Assembly: GCF_016908375.1 (NCBI RefSeq)
Contig: NZ_JAFBDS010000009.1
Location: forward strand, 124,001-188,000
Origin: Amphibacillus cookii
GTDB lineage: Bacteria; Bacillota; Bacilli; Bacillales; Amphibacillaceae
Direction: 5' to 3'
DNA length: 64,000 bases
Shown: in pieces, positions 17,087-26,650 of the stretch
How the letters are laid out: each line of letters begins with the position of its first letter
Numbering within the stretch: the stretch's first letter is position 1
Program-made: the position numbers and the translations under genes
The notes under the pieces: model-generated
What the model saw: the letters and a program-made list of their open reading frames with translations, nothing else
The model's database searches: none
What the model was told of the DNA's origin: nothing

Positions 17087-19588
17087 TTAATTTTGATTTT
17101 CATCATTTGAGTCTTGTTCGCCATTACCGTTATTTGAATCTTGATCAGAATCTTGGTCAAGATCTTGATCTTCATCTTCATCATCAGAGACTGGTGGGTC
17201 ATCTACTTGATCATCACCATTTCCTTCATCAGGGTCCTCAGGCTGATCCGGCTCATCAATTTCATCTGGTTCGTCGGGTTCATCTTCTTCCTCTTGGTCA
17301 GGAATTCGAATTTCCACCCGCCTTGACTCACTTTGAAGATCACTATTTTCATCACTTATTGCCGTTACCTCGATCGTGTAAACTGTACCACGCTCAACAC
17401 TCTGAATCGTAAATGATGTATCAGAAGTAGACGATTCATTATTAGTCGATCCATCTGTACCATAGGCAATGTTAAAGCGAACGTCTTGATCATTAGAATC
17501 AGACCAACTCACTTCAATTTGATTTTGCTCCTCGTTAAACTGAGCGCTAAGACCACTAACTGGGTCAAGGCGGTCAAATGTTTCAGATTGTTCAGTAGGC
17601 TCATGTCCACGCTTAAACAATTCAGAAACGATTTGAGAATCGGGCGTATACGGGCTAGGCAATCTAGCTGGATTTGAACCTCGTTCGACATCAACACGCA
17701 CAACCGAATTTGGCATTTCAAAATCAGCTGTATCCATTCCAACAGATATTTCGCTCATCACATGACGAAAAATTTCTTGAGATATTCTCGTTTGTGTTAC
17801 TGCTCGAGTGGCATCATCTTGATAACCACTCCACACCGCTACAGTATAATTGGTCGTATAGCCAGCAAACCAAACGTCAACATAATCATTGGTTGAACCT
17901 GTTTTACCTACCATTGGCAAACCGGAAACATTTGCAGTGGTACCTGTTCCGCTGTTTACAACAGTTTTTAGCATATCAGTAACCATATATGCGGTAGCGT
18001 CTGACATCGCTGCAACAGGATCAGATTTAAGTGTCTGCTTGTTCCCATCACTAAAAACAACTTCAGTAACAGCATAAGGCTCATTATAAATACCACCATT
18101 ACCAAACGCCGAATAAGCTCCAGCCATATCTAATGATGACATGCTTAATGTTGAACCACCAATACCATCACGAATATTAAGACCATCTTCGGGGATAGGG
18201 AGGCCAATCCCTTCTGCAAACTCAGTTGCTTGAGCGATTCCCACTTCTTCTAAAGTTTTAACAGCAGGGACATTTAAAGATTGTTGCATCGCATAACGCG
18301 CACTAACGTAGCCTTGATACTCATTATTCCAATTTCGAATATCCCCACCTTGTGTTTCGTAGGGCGCGTCATTATTAATTTGTTGGTGTGTAGACCAATT
18401 TAAGTATTCAATAGCTGGCCCGTAGTCAAGAATCGGTTTAATAGCTGAACCTGGTTGTCGCTTAGCTTGAATGGCCATATTAAAACCACCAACTTCTCGA
18501 TTACGTCCACCACCAATCGCTCGGATCGCTCCAGACTGTGTATCAAGGACGGTCAAACCAGATTGAAGTTCATCATCAGGAAAACTAATAGGTCCTTGAT
18601 CCGATAATACATATTCAACATGTTCTTGCGCATCTGGATCGAGTGTTGTATGAATTTCAAGCCCGTCATTGTACATATCAACATCCAATTTCTCTTCGAT
18701 TTCAATCCTTACTTGATCTAAGAAGGCATGATAAGGCGTCCCTTCTGATTCGGTTAAATTTAACATGTCTTCTACATTTTCTGAAGCTGCTTCATCTGCT
18801 TCAGCTTCCGTAATCTTACCATGTCGAACCATTAAGCCTAATACCGTATCCATTCTTTCTTGAGCAAGATCAGGATTTACAGTTGGATCATATGCTGAAG
18901 GACGTTGTGGTAAGCCTGCTAATAAGGCAGCTTGAGCTAGAGTTAAGTCATCTAAATCTGTAATCCCAAAATAGGTTTCAGCTGCTGTTGCCACACCATA
19001 AGACTGAGCTCCATAGTAAATTTTATTTAGATACATTTCTAATATTTCTTCTTTTTCATAAGCGCGTTCTACTTGTAATGCTAACCATTGTTCTTGAACT
19101 TTACGCTCCATCGTTTGATCAGGAGATAAAAGCGAACTTTTAACCACTTGCTGTGTAATGGTACTACCACCTTCAGCCCCAAAACCACGAGTGAAGTTTG
19201 CTAAAATCGCAGCAGCACTTCGACGAAGGTCAACCCCTGAGTGATCAAAAAAACGGTTGTCTTCAGTTGCTAATACTGCATCAATCAATATATCTGGAAG
19301 GTCATTATAGCTGATTGTTGTACGCCTTTCTTGACCGAGCTCAGCAAAAAGCTCTCCTTCTACATCATATACTCTCGTTGAGGCTGGTGCTCCTAGTAAG
19401 TCATGGTCTAAGTCAGGTGCTGATATAATATAGTAACCAAATACAGCCCCCGCTCCAATTAGAGCAGCTAAAGTAACGGCTAATAATGATAGTCCGATTT
19501 TTTTCCAAATTGAAGATTTATTTTTTTTCGATTGTTTTTGTTGTTGTCGTCTTGCAGTACGTGACTGGCCTTGTTCCGCCATTGTCAT
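17087..19588 (-). CDS. ponA: class A penicillin-binding protein 1
   Basis: A bifunctional peptidoglycan glycosyltransferase/transpeptidase anchored by one N-terminal membrane helix (about 30-53). The glycosyltransferase domain shows [14 protein letters not shown] with its catalytic Glu near 106 and EGGSTITQQ. The transpeptidase shows SxxK in QPGSAIKP (near 380), SLN (near 437) and KTG (near 561). A fibronectin type III domain (about 660-755) and a long acidic Asp/Glu/Gln/Asn tail (about 755-833) follow. The strongly acidic tail fits a salt-adapted cell. It overlaps recU by 4 bp. Confidence 0.95.
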   Translation of the reverse strand: MTMAEQGQSRTARRQQQKQSKKNKSSIWKKIGLSLLAVTLAALIGAGAVFGYYIISAPDLDHDLLGAPASTRVYDVEGELFAELGQERRTTISYNDLPDILIDAVLATEDNRFFDHSGVDLRRSAAAILANFTRGFGAEGGSTITQQVVKSSLLSPDQTMERKVQEQWLALQVERAYEKEEILEMYLNKIYYGAQSYGVATAAETYFGITDLDDLTLAQAALLAGLPQRPSAYDPTVNPDLAQERMDTVLGLMVRHGKITEAEADEAASENVEDMLNLTESEGTPYHAFLDQVRIEIEEKLDVDMYNDGLEIHTTLDPDAQEHVEYVLSDQGPISFPDDELQSGLTVLDTQSGAIRAIGGGRNREVGGFNMAIQAKRQPGSAIKPILDYGPAIEYLNWSTHQQINNDAPYETQGGDIRNWNNEYQGYVSARYAMQQSLNVPAVKTLEEVGIAQATEFAEGIGLPIPEDGLNIRDGIGGSTLSMSSLDMAGAYSAFGNGGIYNEPYAVTEVVFSDGNKQTLKSDPVAAMSDATAYMVTDMLKTVVNSGTGTTANVSGLPMVGKTGSTNDYVDVWFAGYTTNYTVAVWSGYQDDATRAVTQTRISQEIFRHVMSEISVGMDTADFEMPNSVVRVDVERGSNPARLPSPYTPDSQIVSELFKRGHEPTEQSETFDRLDPVSGLSAQFNEEQNQIEVSWSDSNDQDVRFNIAYGTDGSTNNESSTSDTSFTIQSVERGTVYTIEVTAISDENSDLQSESRRVEIRIPDQEEEDEPDEPDEIDEPDQPEDPDEGNGDDQVDDPPVSDDEDEDQDLDQDSDQDSNNGNGEQDSNDENQN

Positions 19589-20193
19589 CTTCCTCCATTC
19601 TTAAAAAACACTTGATCAATGACTTTAATGTAGTCAATGATAGCTGGATAGCCTTTAGGTATTTCAATACCTTCTTTAACAATCTCTTGATAAGAGATAG
19701 ATTTTCTACCTCCATTATTAAATTGACGTTCCCAGAACGGGAAAAGTTTCATTGCAGTGAATAGAAAAGATTGGTCGTGTGTTGCAAAGCGAATAATAAC
19801 AAAAGCAATACCCCCATGTTGCTCAACGGCTTTCATGTGCTCAATCTGATGATTATGAAAGTTATTAAGTGGGAATGACGTTTTGTTCTTTGTCTCTTTA
19901 GCTTCAAAGTCAATATAACGCCCACGATAAACACCATTGTAATCAGTTGTAGATGGTTGTTTAAAATAACCTTCTTTAATGACTGCAGCACTACGCTTCG
20001 GATAGTCTACCTTAACAATTTGAACAGGTGTCGGTTTCTTATGCACCACACAAATTTGATGCGTTAGATAATAAAGGTTTGTCTGATTGATGTCATCTTC
20101 TAACGTCATACCCCGATTACTAAAATTCCGTTGGCGTTCTGCTTTTGTTTTATTCATTGTAGCTGTACGTTTTTGACCATTTGGATACTTCAT
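19585..20193 (-). CDS. recU: Holliday junction resolvase RecU
   Basis: RecU cleaves Holliday junctions and modulates RecA. The PD-(D/E)xK-type nuclease core is visible as [22 protein letters not shown] with [10 protein letters not shown] after it. The start at 20193 (MKYPNG) is chosen because GGAGGG lies about 10 bp upstream; the earlier in-frame ATG at 20214 precedes that site. 202 residues is normal. The recU-ponA pair is conserved in Firmicutes. Confidence 0.94.
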   Translation of the reverse strand: MKYPNGQKRTATMNKTKAERQRNFSNRGMTLEDDINQTNLYYLTHQICVVHKKPTPVQIVKVDYPKRSAAVIKEGYFKQPSTTDYNGVYRGRYIDFEAKETKNKTSFPLNNFHNHQIEHMKAVEQHGGIAFVIIRFATHDQSFLFTAMKLFPFWERQFNNGGRKSISYQEIVKEGIEIPKGYPAIIDYIKVIDQVFFKNGGR

Positions 20194-20490
20194 CAGATTA
20201 ATTCCCTCCTGCATGACTGTATCATACCAGATTACAGCCTGATTTGAGAACTAAAAAGATAAATAAAAAGCGTATGTGTATCGGAATAACCCGATGTCTT
20301 CCTATCACCCTACAACTATTATAAACAACTTTTAGCAAATCTATAAGTACAAAATTAGCTATTCTACTATTTTAATAGACGAAATTTAAGAAGATTTGTT
20401 CATTCAACACTACTTTTGTCTGGCACGCAGGATTTCATCAATTATATATGAAATTAATGAATAAAATGAGAAAAAATAAAAGGAGATGGA

Positions 20491-20733
20491 ATGATGACAG
20501 CACAAAAAAGTATAGAGAAATTTCAAAAGCAGTTATTTCATTTAAATACACAATTAATTAAAATCGAAAAAAAAATCAATTGGGAATGTAATTATCAAAT
20601 TTGTACGCGCCATCAAAACTATGCGAAACAACTTTTCATCTATCGAGATCAGTTGCAAATTTTAAAAAAGCGCCATACTAATTGTAAAAACAAGCGCCGT
20701 TCTACACAAAATTGGCGCCTAAGAAGAGCTTAG
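20491..20733 (+). CDS. small coiled-coil-like protein in the yppD position
   Basis: An 80-residue basic protein with a heptad-like N-terminal half (FQKQLFHLNTQLIKIEKK) and four cysteines. AGGAGA precedes the start (ATG 20491 or 20494). It is divergent from recU and 55 bp before the yppE-like gene. B. subtilis has the poorly conserved yppD (about 80 aa) here, so this may be its counterpart, but I cannot identify it by motif. Confidence 0.5.
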   Translation: MMTAQKSIEKFQKQLFHLNTQLIKIEKKINWECNYQICTRHQNYAKQLFIYRDQLQILKKRHTNCKNKRRSTQNWRLRRA

Positions 20734-20788
20734 CTATTTACGAAAACACCAACCGCGTGGTAAGGTTTTAAGGGAGGTGACACAACGT

Positions 20789-21145
20789 ATGCTACTCAAT
20801 TTAACAGATAAAGTCCAACAAGCACGCCTTCAATTAAAGGAAAGATATTTAAAAAGTGATAAACCCGATAGCAAAAGAGACAGAACGTTCTTTAACATGG
20901 TAAAAAACGAAACAGATCCCTTATTCGAATTAATTGAAAAATGGGAAGAACTTGCACTTAAAGCAGTTAAGGATAGAGAGGTTTCTGTTCATCCGCAACA
21001 AGTACAATCAACAAGGGAAAATTTTGAACTTATTATATTACACAGCTATTACATTGACATTAAACAGAAGCGATATATGGAATTACATCAAGCGATTGAT
21101 TACGTTTGTCAAATGATAATAGATACTTTAACAAAAAAATATTAA
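20789..21145 (+). CDS. yppE: YppE (DUF1798) family protein
   Basis: A 118-residue all-helical protein with the DUF1798 signature near residues 64-100: VHPQQVQSTRENFELI, then LHSYYIDIKQKRYMELHQAIDYV. The ATG at 20789 is preferred over GTG 20777 because AGGGAGGTG (20771-20779) overlaps the GTG. Function unknown; it lies in the usual yppE place between recU and ypsA. Confidence 0.82.
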   Translation: MLLNLTDKVQQARLQLKERYLKSDKPDSKRDRTFFNMVKNETDPLFELIEKWEELALKAVKDREVSVHPQQVQSTRENFELIILHSYYIDIKQKRYMELHQAIDYVCQMIIDTLTKKY

Positions 21146-21166
21146 AACCCTGGTCAGATGCCCGCC

Positions 21167-21193
21167 ACCTCTTAGATATTTGTTCATAAGCTA
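21167..21193 (+). promoter_or_regulatory. sigma-K-type promoter of cotD
   Basis: AC (21167-21168), 16 bp, CATAAGCTA (21185-21193), which fits the sigma-K pattern AC-N16/17-CATANNNTA. It lies 31 bp upstream of the cotD start, consistent with late mother-cell expression. Confidence 0.65.
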
Positions 21194-21224
21194 ATATGAA
21201 TCATAAATAAGAAAGGGGATTACT

Positions 21225-21476
21225 ATGCGAAGAAGACCATGTTGTCATACCGGACCGGTTGAAACAATCGTTTGCCCTACAAAACACCATCATGTGAATA
21301 CATGCAGTCAAAGTCAAGTTAATTATGTACACCCAACGCATACTTCTGTTATGAATCATCACACGATTCAAAATACGCACTTTTACCCACAAACAACTTC
21401 ATGGGGGCAAACTGTAAATCAAACAAATGCCTATGGTGGACCAAATTGGCCTCCAGGGTATAATCGTTGGCGTTAA
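21225..21476 (+). CDS. cotD: spore coat protein CotD family
   Basis: An 83-residue His/Cys/Asn/Pro-rich protein with the CotD pattern: an N-terminal RRRPCC, HHH, then VHPTHTSVMNHHTIQNTHFY and an aromatic, Gly-rich end. CotD is an inner coat protein made late in sporulation. It has its own sigma-K-like promoter and a strong terminator, so it is a single-gene unit. It is the clearest evidence here that the organism forms endospores. Confidence 0.85.
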   Translation: MRRRPCCHTGPVETIVCPTKHHHVNTCSQSQVNYVHPTHTSVMNHHTIQNTHFYPQTTSWGQTVNQTNAYGGPNWPPGYNRWR

Positions 21477-21483
21477 TTTGATC

Positions 21484-21520
21484 AAAATGAAAGGGGCTGG
21501 AGAACCAGCCTTTTCATTTT
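21484..21520 (+). terminator. terminator of cotD
   Basis: AAAATGAAAGGGGCTGG (21484-21500), loop AGAA, CCAGCCTTTTCATTTT (21505-21520): a long stem with T-rich 3' arm. Confidence 0.85.
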
Positions 21521-21582
21521 GGCCAATAATGTATGAACCCTCTCGTTACGAAATTAATTATTGTCATAAAGGATTGGATACA

Positions 21583-22140
21583 GTGGAAAAAGTCATGACC
21601 ATTACAGGATATAAATCGTATGAATTAAATATTAGGACAAGCCAAGATATGCGTGTGGATATCATTAAGTATGCCCTAAAACAATCGATTGTAGCTTTTG
21701 TAGAAAATGGGGGAGAGTGGATACTCACCTCCGGCCAGATAGGTGTGGAAATCTGGGCTTGCCAAGTAGCTCAAGAGCTTTCCAAGGATTATCAGCTCAA
21801 ATACGCTATTATTCCACCATTTGAGAATCAGCAAGAGAGGTGGAGTGAATCAGACCAACAAGCTTATCAACAAATAATCGAACAGGCTGACTTTTATGAT
21901 GTCATATACAAAGGTAAATATAAAGGGGCTTATCAATATACCGCCAAAGACAATTGGTTAATTAATAAAAGTGACTGCTGTTTAATTTTAATTGATGAAG
22001 AATATCCCGGAAGCGTGCAATATTTTCTTAATAAAGCAAAAGAACAAGTTGTTCAGCAAAACTATTCAATTCATTATATTACACCGTTTGACTTAGAAGA
22101 GATTGTACGGCAATGGCAAGAAATTAATCCAGAATATTAA
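21583..22140 (+). CDS. ypsA: YpsA (DUF1273), SLOG-fold nucleotide-binding protein
   Basis: YpsA belongs to the SMF/DprA-LOG (SLOG) superfamily and in B. subtilis affects cell division and oxidative stress tolerance. The GTG start (21583) has AAAGGA at good spacing and begins at the family start VEKVMTITGYKSYEL; the frame runs back through the cotD terminator and is not coding there. ILTSGQIGVEIWA (near 46-58) and KSDCCLILIDEEYPGS are the glycine-rich binding elements. 185 residues is normal. It precedes gpsB as in Bacillus. Confidence 0.87.
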   Translation: MEKVMTITGYKSYELNIRTSQDMRVDIIKYALKQSIVAFVENGGEWILTSGQIGVEIWACQVAQELSKDYQLKYAIIPPFENQQERWSESDQQAYQQIIEQADFYDVIYKGKYKGAYQYTAKDNWLINKSDCCLILIDEEYPGSVQYFLNKAKEQVVQQNYSIHYITPFDLEEIVRQWQEINPEY

Positions 22141-22479
22141 CCAAGTCTACAAATGAGCCACAGTTGTTAGAGGTCGCATTAAGGAGTGGGTACAAATAAA
22201 ATTGATTAGAATTCGTTGTTACTTATAATTTATCAAAAGTTATGCTTCTAATTATTAATTAGTGATAATAATATTAATATCATGATTCATGGGTTGAGTA
22301 ATGATTAAAATATTGATTCCAAAAGATGAGATGGCAGTAAGTAATTATAGGCAAAGCTTTTTAAAAAAAGACCAGGCAATTATTCATAAACGATGTCGAT
22401 AGACTACTTGTGGATTGACATTTGATACAAAATTTGAAAAAATACATATTAAGTGTTGTTAAATATGAGGTGAAAAATA
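22141..22479. other. ypsA-gpsB intergenic stretch without a recognisable gene
   Basis: 339 bp of AT-rich sequence. A 33-codon frame (22301-22402) has no ribosome binding site and no recognisable similarity, so I do not call it. gpsB's promoter must lie near the right end, but no clear boxes are seen. Confidence 0.4.
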
Positions 22480-22782
22480 ATGACAGAATTGCAAAATAGT
22501 CAATTGCAAACAAAAGACATTTTAGACAAGCAATTTAAAACATCCATGCGAGGTTATAATCAGGAAGAAGTTGATAAATTTCTAGATAAAATTATTCAGG
22601 ACTATGAATTTTTCAACAAGAAAATTGAGCACCTAACACAAGAAAATGAAAGATTAAAAGTACAAAAAGAACAACCCAGATCCCGAGCGCAAACGTCTAA
22701 CCATCAAGTTAATTATGACATCTTAAAAAGATTGTCTAATCTAGAAAAGGCTGTTTTCGGTAAAAAATATACAGATGCCTGA
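22480..22782 (+). CDS. gpsB: cell division protein GpsB
   Basis: A DivIVA-paralogous coiled-coil protein that links PBP1 to the division and elongation machineries. The lipid/partner-binding N-terminal domain is clear ([20 protein letters not shown]), followed by a coiled coil (about 35-70) and the C-terminal trimerisation segment [16 protein letters not shown]. 100 residues is normal. It shares this window with its partner ponA. Position before rnpB is conserved. Confidence 0.95.
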   Translation: MTELQNSQLQTKDILDKQFKTSMRGYNQEEVDKFLDKIIQDYEFFNKKIEHLTQENERLKVQKEQPRSRAQTSNHQVNYDILKRLSNLEKAVFGKKYTDA

Positions 22783-22830
22783 TCATTGAACTGGTAAATT
22801 TTGATGGATGATAAAACGTAGAGCATATGC

Positions 22831-22836
22831 TATACT
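22831..22836 (+). promoter_or_regulatory. extended -10 box of rnpB
   Basis: TGCTATACT ends at 22836, an extended -10 box about 30 bp before the mature RNase P RNA 5' end. The -35 region is poor. Confidence 0.45.
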
Positions 22837-22864
22837 AACCATTAGAGTTTAATAACATCAATAT

Positions 22865-23273
22865 AGAATGAATGTTTTGGTAATCGCTGCAAACCTCGGT
22901 TTGTAGAGGAAAGTCCATGCTCACACAAGCTGAGATGCTTGTAGTGTTCGTGCTTGATGAATTCATAAATCAAGGGAGTTGAGTTAATCAACTTACGGCA
23001 GGAAAAGAAGCTAAGTCATTTTTGATATGTTTCAAATTCCTTGAAAGTGCCACAGTGACGTAGTCAAATTGGAAACAATTTGAGTGGAACGAGGTAAACC
23101 CCGCGAGTGAGCAACCCAAATTTTGGTAGGGGCATCTTTGAGTAGGGAATTCAACTGAAATAAGGGCTGTTTATCGATAAACAGCAGATAGATGATTACA
23201 ACTAAGGTACGAGGCTAACCACCATTTGTAGTACTTTAGCACAGAACATGGCTTATAAAACATTCATTGGTTA
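22865..23273 (+). ncRNA. rnpB: RNase P RNA, Bacillus type (class B)
   Basis: The catalytic RNA that trims tRNA 5' leaders. Recognisable universal elements: the 5' GTAATCGCTGCA, GAGGAAAGTCCATGCTC (CR-I), ACGGCAGGAAA, GAAAGTGCCACAGTGACG, GTAAACCCC-GCGAG with CAACCCAAATTTTGGTAGGG, AGATAGATGATTAC and ACAGAACATGGCTTA (CR-V). The ends GAATGAATGTTTT and AAAACATTCATT pair as helix P1. Its place between gpsB and rlmL matches B. subtilis. Ends are estimated to within a few bases. Confidence 0.97.
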
Positions 23274-23286
23274 AGATGTATGTTCA

Positions 23287-23326
23287 AACCTTCCGAAGGC
23301 AATTCTGTCATTAGGAAGGTTTTTTA
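23287..23326 (+). terminator. terminator of rnpB
   Basis: AACCTTCC (23287-23294) pairs with GGAAGGTT (23314-23321) and is followed by TTTTA. Confidence 0.75.
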
Positions 23327-23336
23327 CGTTAACAGC

Positions 23337-23393
23337 GTTTATCAAAGATAGCCGTCTGTAAATCGCCACTGATTGAAGGTTCGTTTTATATTA
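23337..23393 (+). repeat. interspersed repeat, copy 3 (internally deleted)
   Basis: TTTATCAAAGATAGCCGTCTG joined directly to CCACTGATTGAAGGTTCGTTTTAT. Both ends of the family are present, but nearly all of the interior is missing. Confidence 0.8.
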
Positions 23394-23429
23394 CTCGAAT
23401 ATTAAATATCCATGAAAAGGAGTTAAAAA

Positions 23430-24578
23430 ATGACTAAATCAACTGTAAAGCTATTGGCTACCGCGGCTATGGGGTTAGAATCAGTCGTAGCAAATGAAGT
23501 CAGAGCACTTGGATATGAAACCACTCAAGTCGATAACGGCAAGGTGATTTTTGAAGCAATCCCCGCCGCCATTCCGCGTTGCAATTTATGGTTACGTACA
23601 GCTGATCGGGTTAAATTAATGGTCGGTGAATTTGAAGCAACAACGTTTGATCAATTGTTTGAACAAACGAAAGCCCTTGATTGGCACCGGTACATACCAG
23701 AAGACGGTCAATTCCCTGTTATAGGAAAATCGGTCAAATCAAAGCTTTACAGTGTGCCTGATTGTCAAGCTATTGTAAAAAAAGCGGTCGTCGATAAATT
23801 AAAACAAAAACATGGGGTTGCTAGTAAGATGCCTGAGACAGGCGCATTATATCGAATCGAAGTAGCTATTGTTAAGAATCGTGTTACTTTAACGATAGAT
23901 ACATCTGGATCTGGCTTACATAAACGTGGCTATCGTGTTGGACAAGGAGAAGCGCCGTTGAAAGAAACATTAGCTGCTGCCCTTGTTCAGTTAACCAACT
24001 GGAAACCAGAATATCCACTTGTTGACTTGTTTTGCGGCTCAGGTACGATTTTAATTGAAGCTGCTCTGATCGGTCAAAATATCGCACCAGGATTCAATCG
24101 TGAATTTGCTAGTGAAAATTGGCATTTTATTGCTAACGAAGAATGGGATCAAGCATTTCAAGAAGCGGAACAACTAGCGAACTATGATCAGCCGTTAACC
24201 ATTACGGGTAGTGATTTAGATCCGAAAATGATTGAAATAGCCAAACAAAATGCCATGGAGGCAGGGCTTGCTGATTTGATCTTATGGAAACAGATGAAAG
24301 CATCCGACTTTATTCCTAAACAAAATAATGGTTATCTGATTACTAACCCACCATATGGTGAACGTTTGAACAAACAATCAGAAGTTGAACAAATGTATCG
24401 TGACCTTGGACAATCAATGCATCAAAACACTAGTTGGAGCAACTACATATTAACGTCACATGAAGAATTCGAAGTATTATTTGGTAAAAAAGCAACGAAA
24501 AAAAGGAAGCTTTTCAATGGTTTTATTAAAGTAGACTATTATCAGTATTTTGGTAAACATATTAAGGTTCAAGATTAA
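23430..24578 (+). CDS. rlmL: 23S rRNA guanine-N2 methyltransferase (RlmL/YpsC type)
   Basis: A THUMP domain (about 40-160) followed by a Rossmann-fold methyltransferase. The SAM motif VDLFCGSGTILIEAAL and the catalytic N-P-P-Y motif TNPPYGERL are visible, which fits N2-guanine methylation of 23S rRNA. 382 residues matches the single-domain YpsC rather than the fused E. coli RlmKL. Preceded by AAGGAG. Conserved downstream of rnpB. Confidence 0.9.
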   Translation: MTKSTVKLLATAAMGLESVVANEVRALGYETTQVDNGKVIFEAIPAAIPRCNLWLRTADRVKLMVGEFEATTFDQLFEQTKALDWHRYIPEDGQFPVIGKSVKSKLYSVPDCQAIVKKAVVDKLKQKHGVASKMPETGALYRIEVAIVKNRVTLTIDTSGSGLHKRGYRVGQGEAPLKETLAAALVQLTNWKPEYPLVDLFCGSGTILIEAALIGQNIAPGFNREFASENWHFIANEEWDQAFQEAEQLANYDQPLTITGSDLDPKMIEIAKQNAMEAGLADLILWKQMKASDFIPKQNNGYLITNPPYGERLNKQSEVEQMYRDLGQSMHQNTSWSNYILTSHEEFEVLFGKKATKKRKLFNGFIKVDYYQYFGKHIKVQD

Positions 24579-24638
24579 TTAGACTTATTAAGGTCAAATA
24601 CTAAACAATTATCTAACAAAATAATTAAGGAGTGACGT

Positions 24639-26132
24639 ATGATGACACCAGTAGAAAATCAATTTATGGAATTGATGAAGGAGATTAAAGGATATACTGA
24701 AGCACTGTCATTAATCCAATGGGATTTGAGAACAAAGATTCCTAAAAAGGGCATGGAACAACGTGCACTTGTCATCGGCCTACTCTCGGAAAAGATACAT
24801 CAACTAAACACATCCGATCAAGTCAAAGCATTGATCGATCAGTTAAAAGGCGTTACGAAAGACCCGTTAATTGAAAAAGCTGTAGAGGTATGTGAAGAGG
24901 AATATAATAAAAGTAGTAAAATCCCCGTTGAGGAATTCAAAGCGTATGTGACTTTACGCTCAAAAGCAGAAACGATTTGGCAAGAGGCTAGATCCAAAAA
25001 CGATTTTGCCTTACTCCAGCCTTATTTAGAAGAATTAGTGAATTACAACAAAAAATTTGCTACTTACTGGGGTTATCAATCAAACAAATACGATGGATTA
25101 CTTAATAATTATGAACCAGGCTTAACAACCACTATTTTAGATGAGGTATTTGATAAACTTAAATATGCATTAACCGATCTTGTTAAAAATATCTCTGAAT
25201 CAAAAATAGAAGTTGATGCAAACCAATTGGCTCACCATTTTCCTAAAACTGATCAAGAACAATTCAGTTTAGCGATCCTCGATAAGATGGGGTATGATTT
25301 TGATGCAGGTAGGCTAGATGAAACGATACATCCTTTTGCAATAGGGATCAATCCTAAAGATGTTCGGATAACGACGCGCTATGATGAAAATGATTTCAGA
25401 ATGGCTATATTTGGAACCATTCACGAAGGCGGTCATGCGCTTTATGAACAAAATTTTGATCCAGACCTTTATCAAACCGTATTAGCAAATGCCACCTCAA
25501 TGGGGATCCATGAATCACAATCGCTGTTTTGGGAGAATTTTGTTGGGCGAAGCCGGAGTTTTTGGGAAAATCATTTTGATTTATTCCGAAAAATAGCTCC
25601 ATCCTCATTTCAATCGATACCGTTTGAGTCATTTTTTAAAGCAATCAACGAAGTTAAACCGAGTTATATTCGTATTGAAGCAGATGAATTAACTTATTCA
25701 TTACATATTATTATTCGTTACGAACTCGAAAAAGCTTTAATTAATGGTGACTTAGATACAAAAGATCTTCCAGAAGCTTGGAATCAAAAAATGGAAGATT
25801 ATTTAGGGATAAAACCAGCAAATGATCAGCAAGGCGTTTTACAGGATATTCATTGGTCTGCTGGAGATTTTGGTTACTTTCCTACCTATGCATTAGGTTA
25901 TATGTATGCAGCACAACTCAATCATAAGCTAAAGCAAGATATAGACACGGAAGCAATTATTAAATCTGGGGATTTTGAGCCAATAAAAGCATGGATGACT
26001 GAACATGTGCATCGACACGGTAAAATGAAAAAGCCGCTTGAAATTTTAACCGATGTAACAGGCGAGGGACTAAACCCAGATTATCTTATTAGCTATTTAA
26101 CTGACAAATACAGGGCTATCTATCAGTTTTAA
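24639..26132 (+). CDS. ypwA: M32 family metallocarboxypeptidase
   Basis: A thermostable carboxypeptidase-1/TaqCP family enzyme that removes C-terminal residues from peptides. The zinc motif is HEGGH (in TIHEGGHALYEQ, near 265), followed by GIHESQSLFWENFVGR, the second M32 signature, and VTGEGLNPDYLISYL at the end. 497 residues is normal. It is cytoplasmic, with no signal. AGGAGTG precedes the ATG. The gene follows rlmL in Bacillus as well. Confidence 0.92.
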   Translation: MMTPVENQFMELMKEIKGYTEALSLIQWDLRTKIPKKGMEQRALVIGLLSEKIHQLNTSDQVKALIDQLKGVTKDPLIEKAVEVCEEEYNKSSKIPVEEFKAYVTLRSKAETIWQEARSKNDFALLQPYLEELVNYNKKFATYWGYQSNKYDGLLNNYEPGLTTTILDEVFDKLKYALTDLVKNISESKIEVDANQLAHHFPKTDQEQFSLAILDKMGYDFDAGRLDETIHPFAIGINPKDVRITTRYDENDFRMAIFGTIHEGGHALYEQNFDPDLYQTVLANATSMGIHESQSLFWENFVGRSRSFWENHFDLFRKIAPSSFQSIPFESFFKAINEVKPSYIRIEADELTYSLHIIIRYELEKALINGDLDTKDLPEAWNQKMEDYLGIKPANDQQGVLQDIHWSAGDFGYFPTYALGYMYAAQLNHKLKQDIDTEAIIKSGDFEPIKAWMTEHVHRHGKMKKPLEILTDVTGEGLNPDYLISYLTDKYRAIYQF

Positions 26133-26143
26133 TTTCTAAGTAT

Positions 26144-26243
26144 ATATCACAGATAACGGACGCTAATGTCCTGATTCACTCAACGAACCTGCAATCAGCG
26201 GGCGTTTTCGTTCATCTTCCTCTGATTGCAGGTTCGTTTTATA
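26144..26243 (+). repeat. interspersed two-hairpin repeat, copy 4
   Basis: About 100 bp: TATCACAGATAAC, GATTCACTCAACG, then a fine second hairpin, AACCTGCAATCAG against CTGATTGCAGGTT. The arms carry a compensatory change from the consensus TTCAATCAG/CTGATTGAA, which argues that pairing is selected or that arms convert each other. Confidence 0.9.
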
Positions 26244-26276
26244 ATTCTAATCATTTTTTGTCCTAACGCACAAACT

Positions 26277-26290
26277 AGAACAAACGTTCT
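26277..26290 (+). promoter_or_regulatory. LexA (SOS) box-like site
   Basis: AGAACAAACGTTCT contains GAAC-N4-GTTC and matches the core of the Bacillus LexA consensus CGAACRNRYGTTYC. It lies 27 bp upstream of TATACT/TATAAT boxes (26317-26327) that precede the small gene at 26360. One such 8-base core is expected by chance in 64 kb, so context is the main support. Confidence 0.4.
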
Positions 26291-26359
26291 TTTCATGCTT
26301 TTATTTTAGCGCAGACTATACTATAATAGAATGAAAGGAATATTGAAAAGTTACGGGTA

Positions 26360-26650
26360 GTGGAAGAAGGGATCAATTTGAGACTTAGCCAAACACTAGC
26401 TGACTATATTGAAAGTTTGTGGGACAAAGGATTTAAATTAACAGATGAACAAGTGCGATTTATTTACTTTGGTAAAAAATATACAGATGCTAACGAAGAA
26501 ATTACAAAAGCTGCATTGGAAGCGACACTAAGATTACAGTTTTATTTTGACCGATCATTTTATATTAGTTTGTTAGAATTATTGAAAGAGCACCATATTA
26601 CCAGTTGGATTGATGCTCGTCAATTATTTAAAGAGAAAGGCATTCAGTGA
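26360..26650 (+). CDS. small helical protein of unknown function behind a LexA-like box
   Basis: A 96-residue acidic protein (GTG 26360) or 90 residues from TTG 26378, which has the better AAGGG spacing. It appears fully helical, with no membrane segment and no motif I recognise. It converges with the RNase H-like gene and overlaps its end by 23 bp. A good -10 region and a LexA-box-like palindrome lie just upstream, so damage-inducible expression is possible. Function unknown. Confidence 0.6.
   Translation: MEEGINLRLSQTLADYIESLWDKGFKLTDEQVRFIYFGKKYTDANEEITKAALEATLRLQFYFDRSFYISLLELLKEHHITSWIDARQLFKEKGIQ

Noticed and set aside
17074..17412. Plus-strand histidine/aspartate-rich frame opposite the end of ponA
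   Set aside because: It is an out-of-frame shadow of the acidic ponA tail and has no start signals.
22301..22402. 33-codon frame in the ypsA-gpsB gap
   Set aside because: No ribosome binding site, no membrane helix or family resemblance; the length is expected by chance.
22758..26491. Identical 20-base string GGTAAAAAATATACAGATGC in gpsB (22758) and in the small gene at 26472, giving GKKYTDA in both proteins
   Set aside because: The proteins are otherwise unrelated in length and sequence around it, and the codons are those favoured in this AT-rich genome. I treat it as coincidence, although a short copied segment is not excluded.
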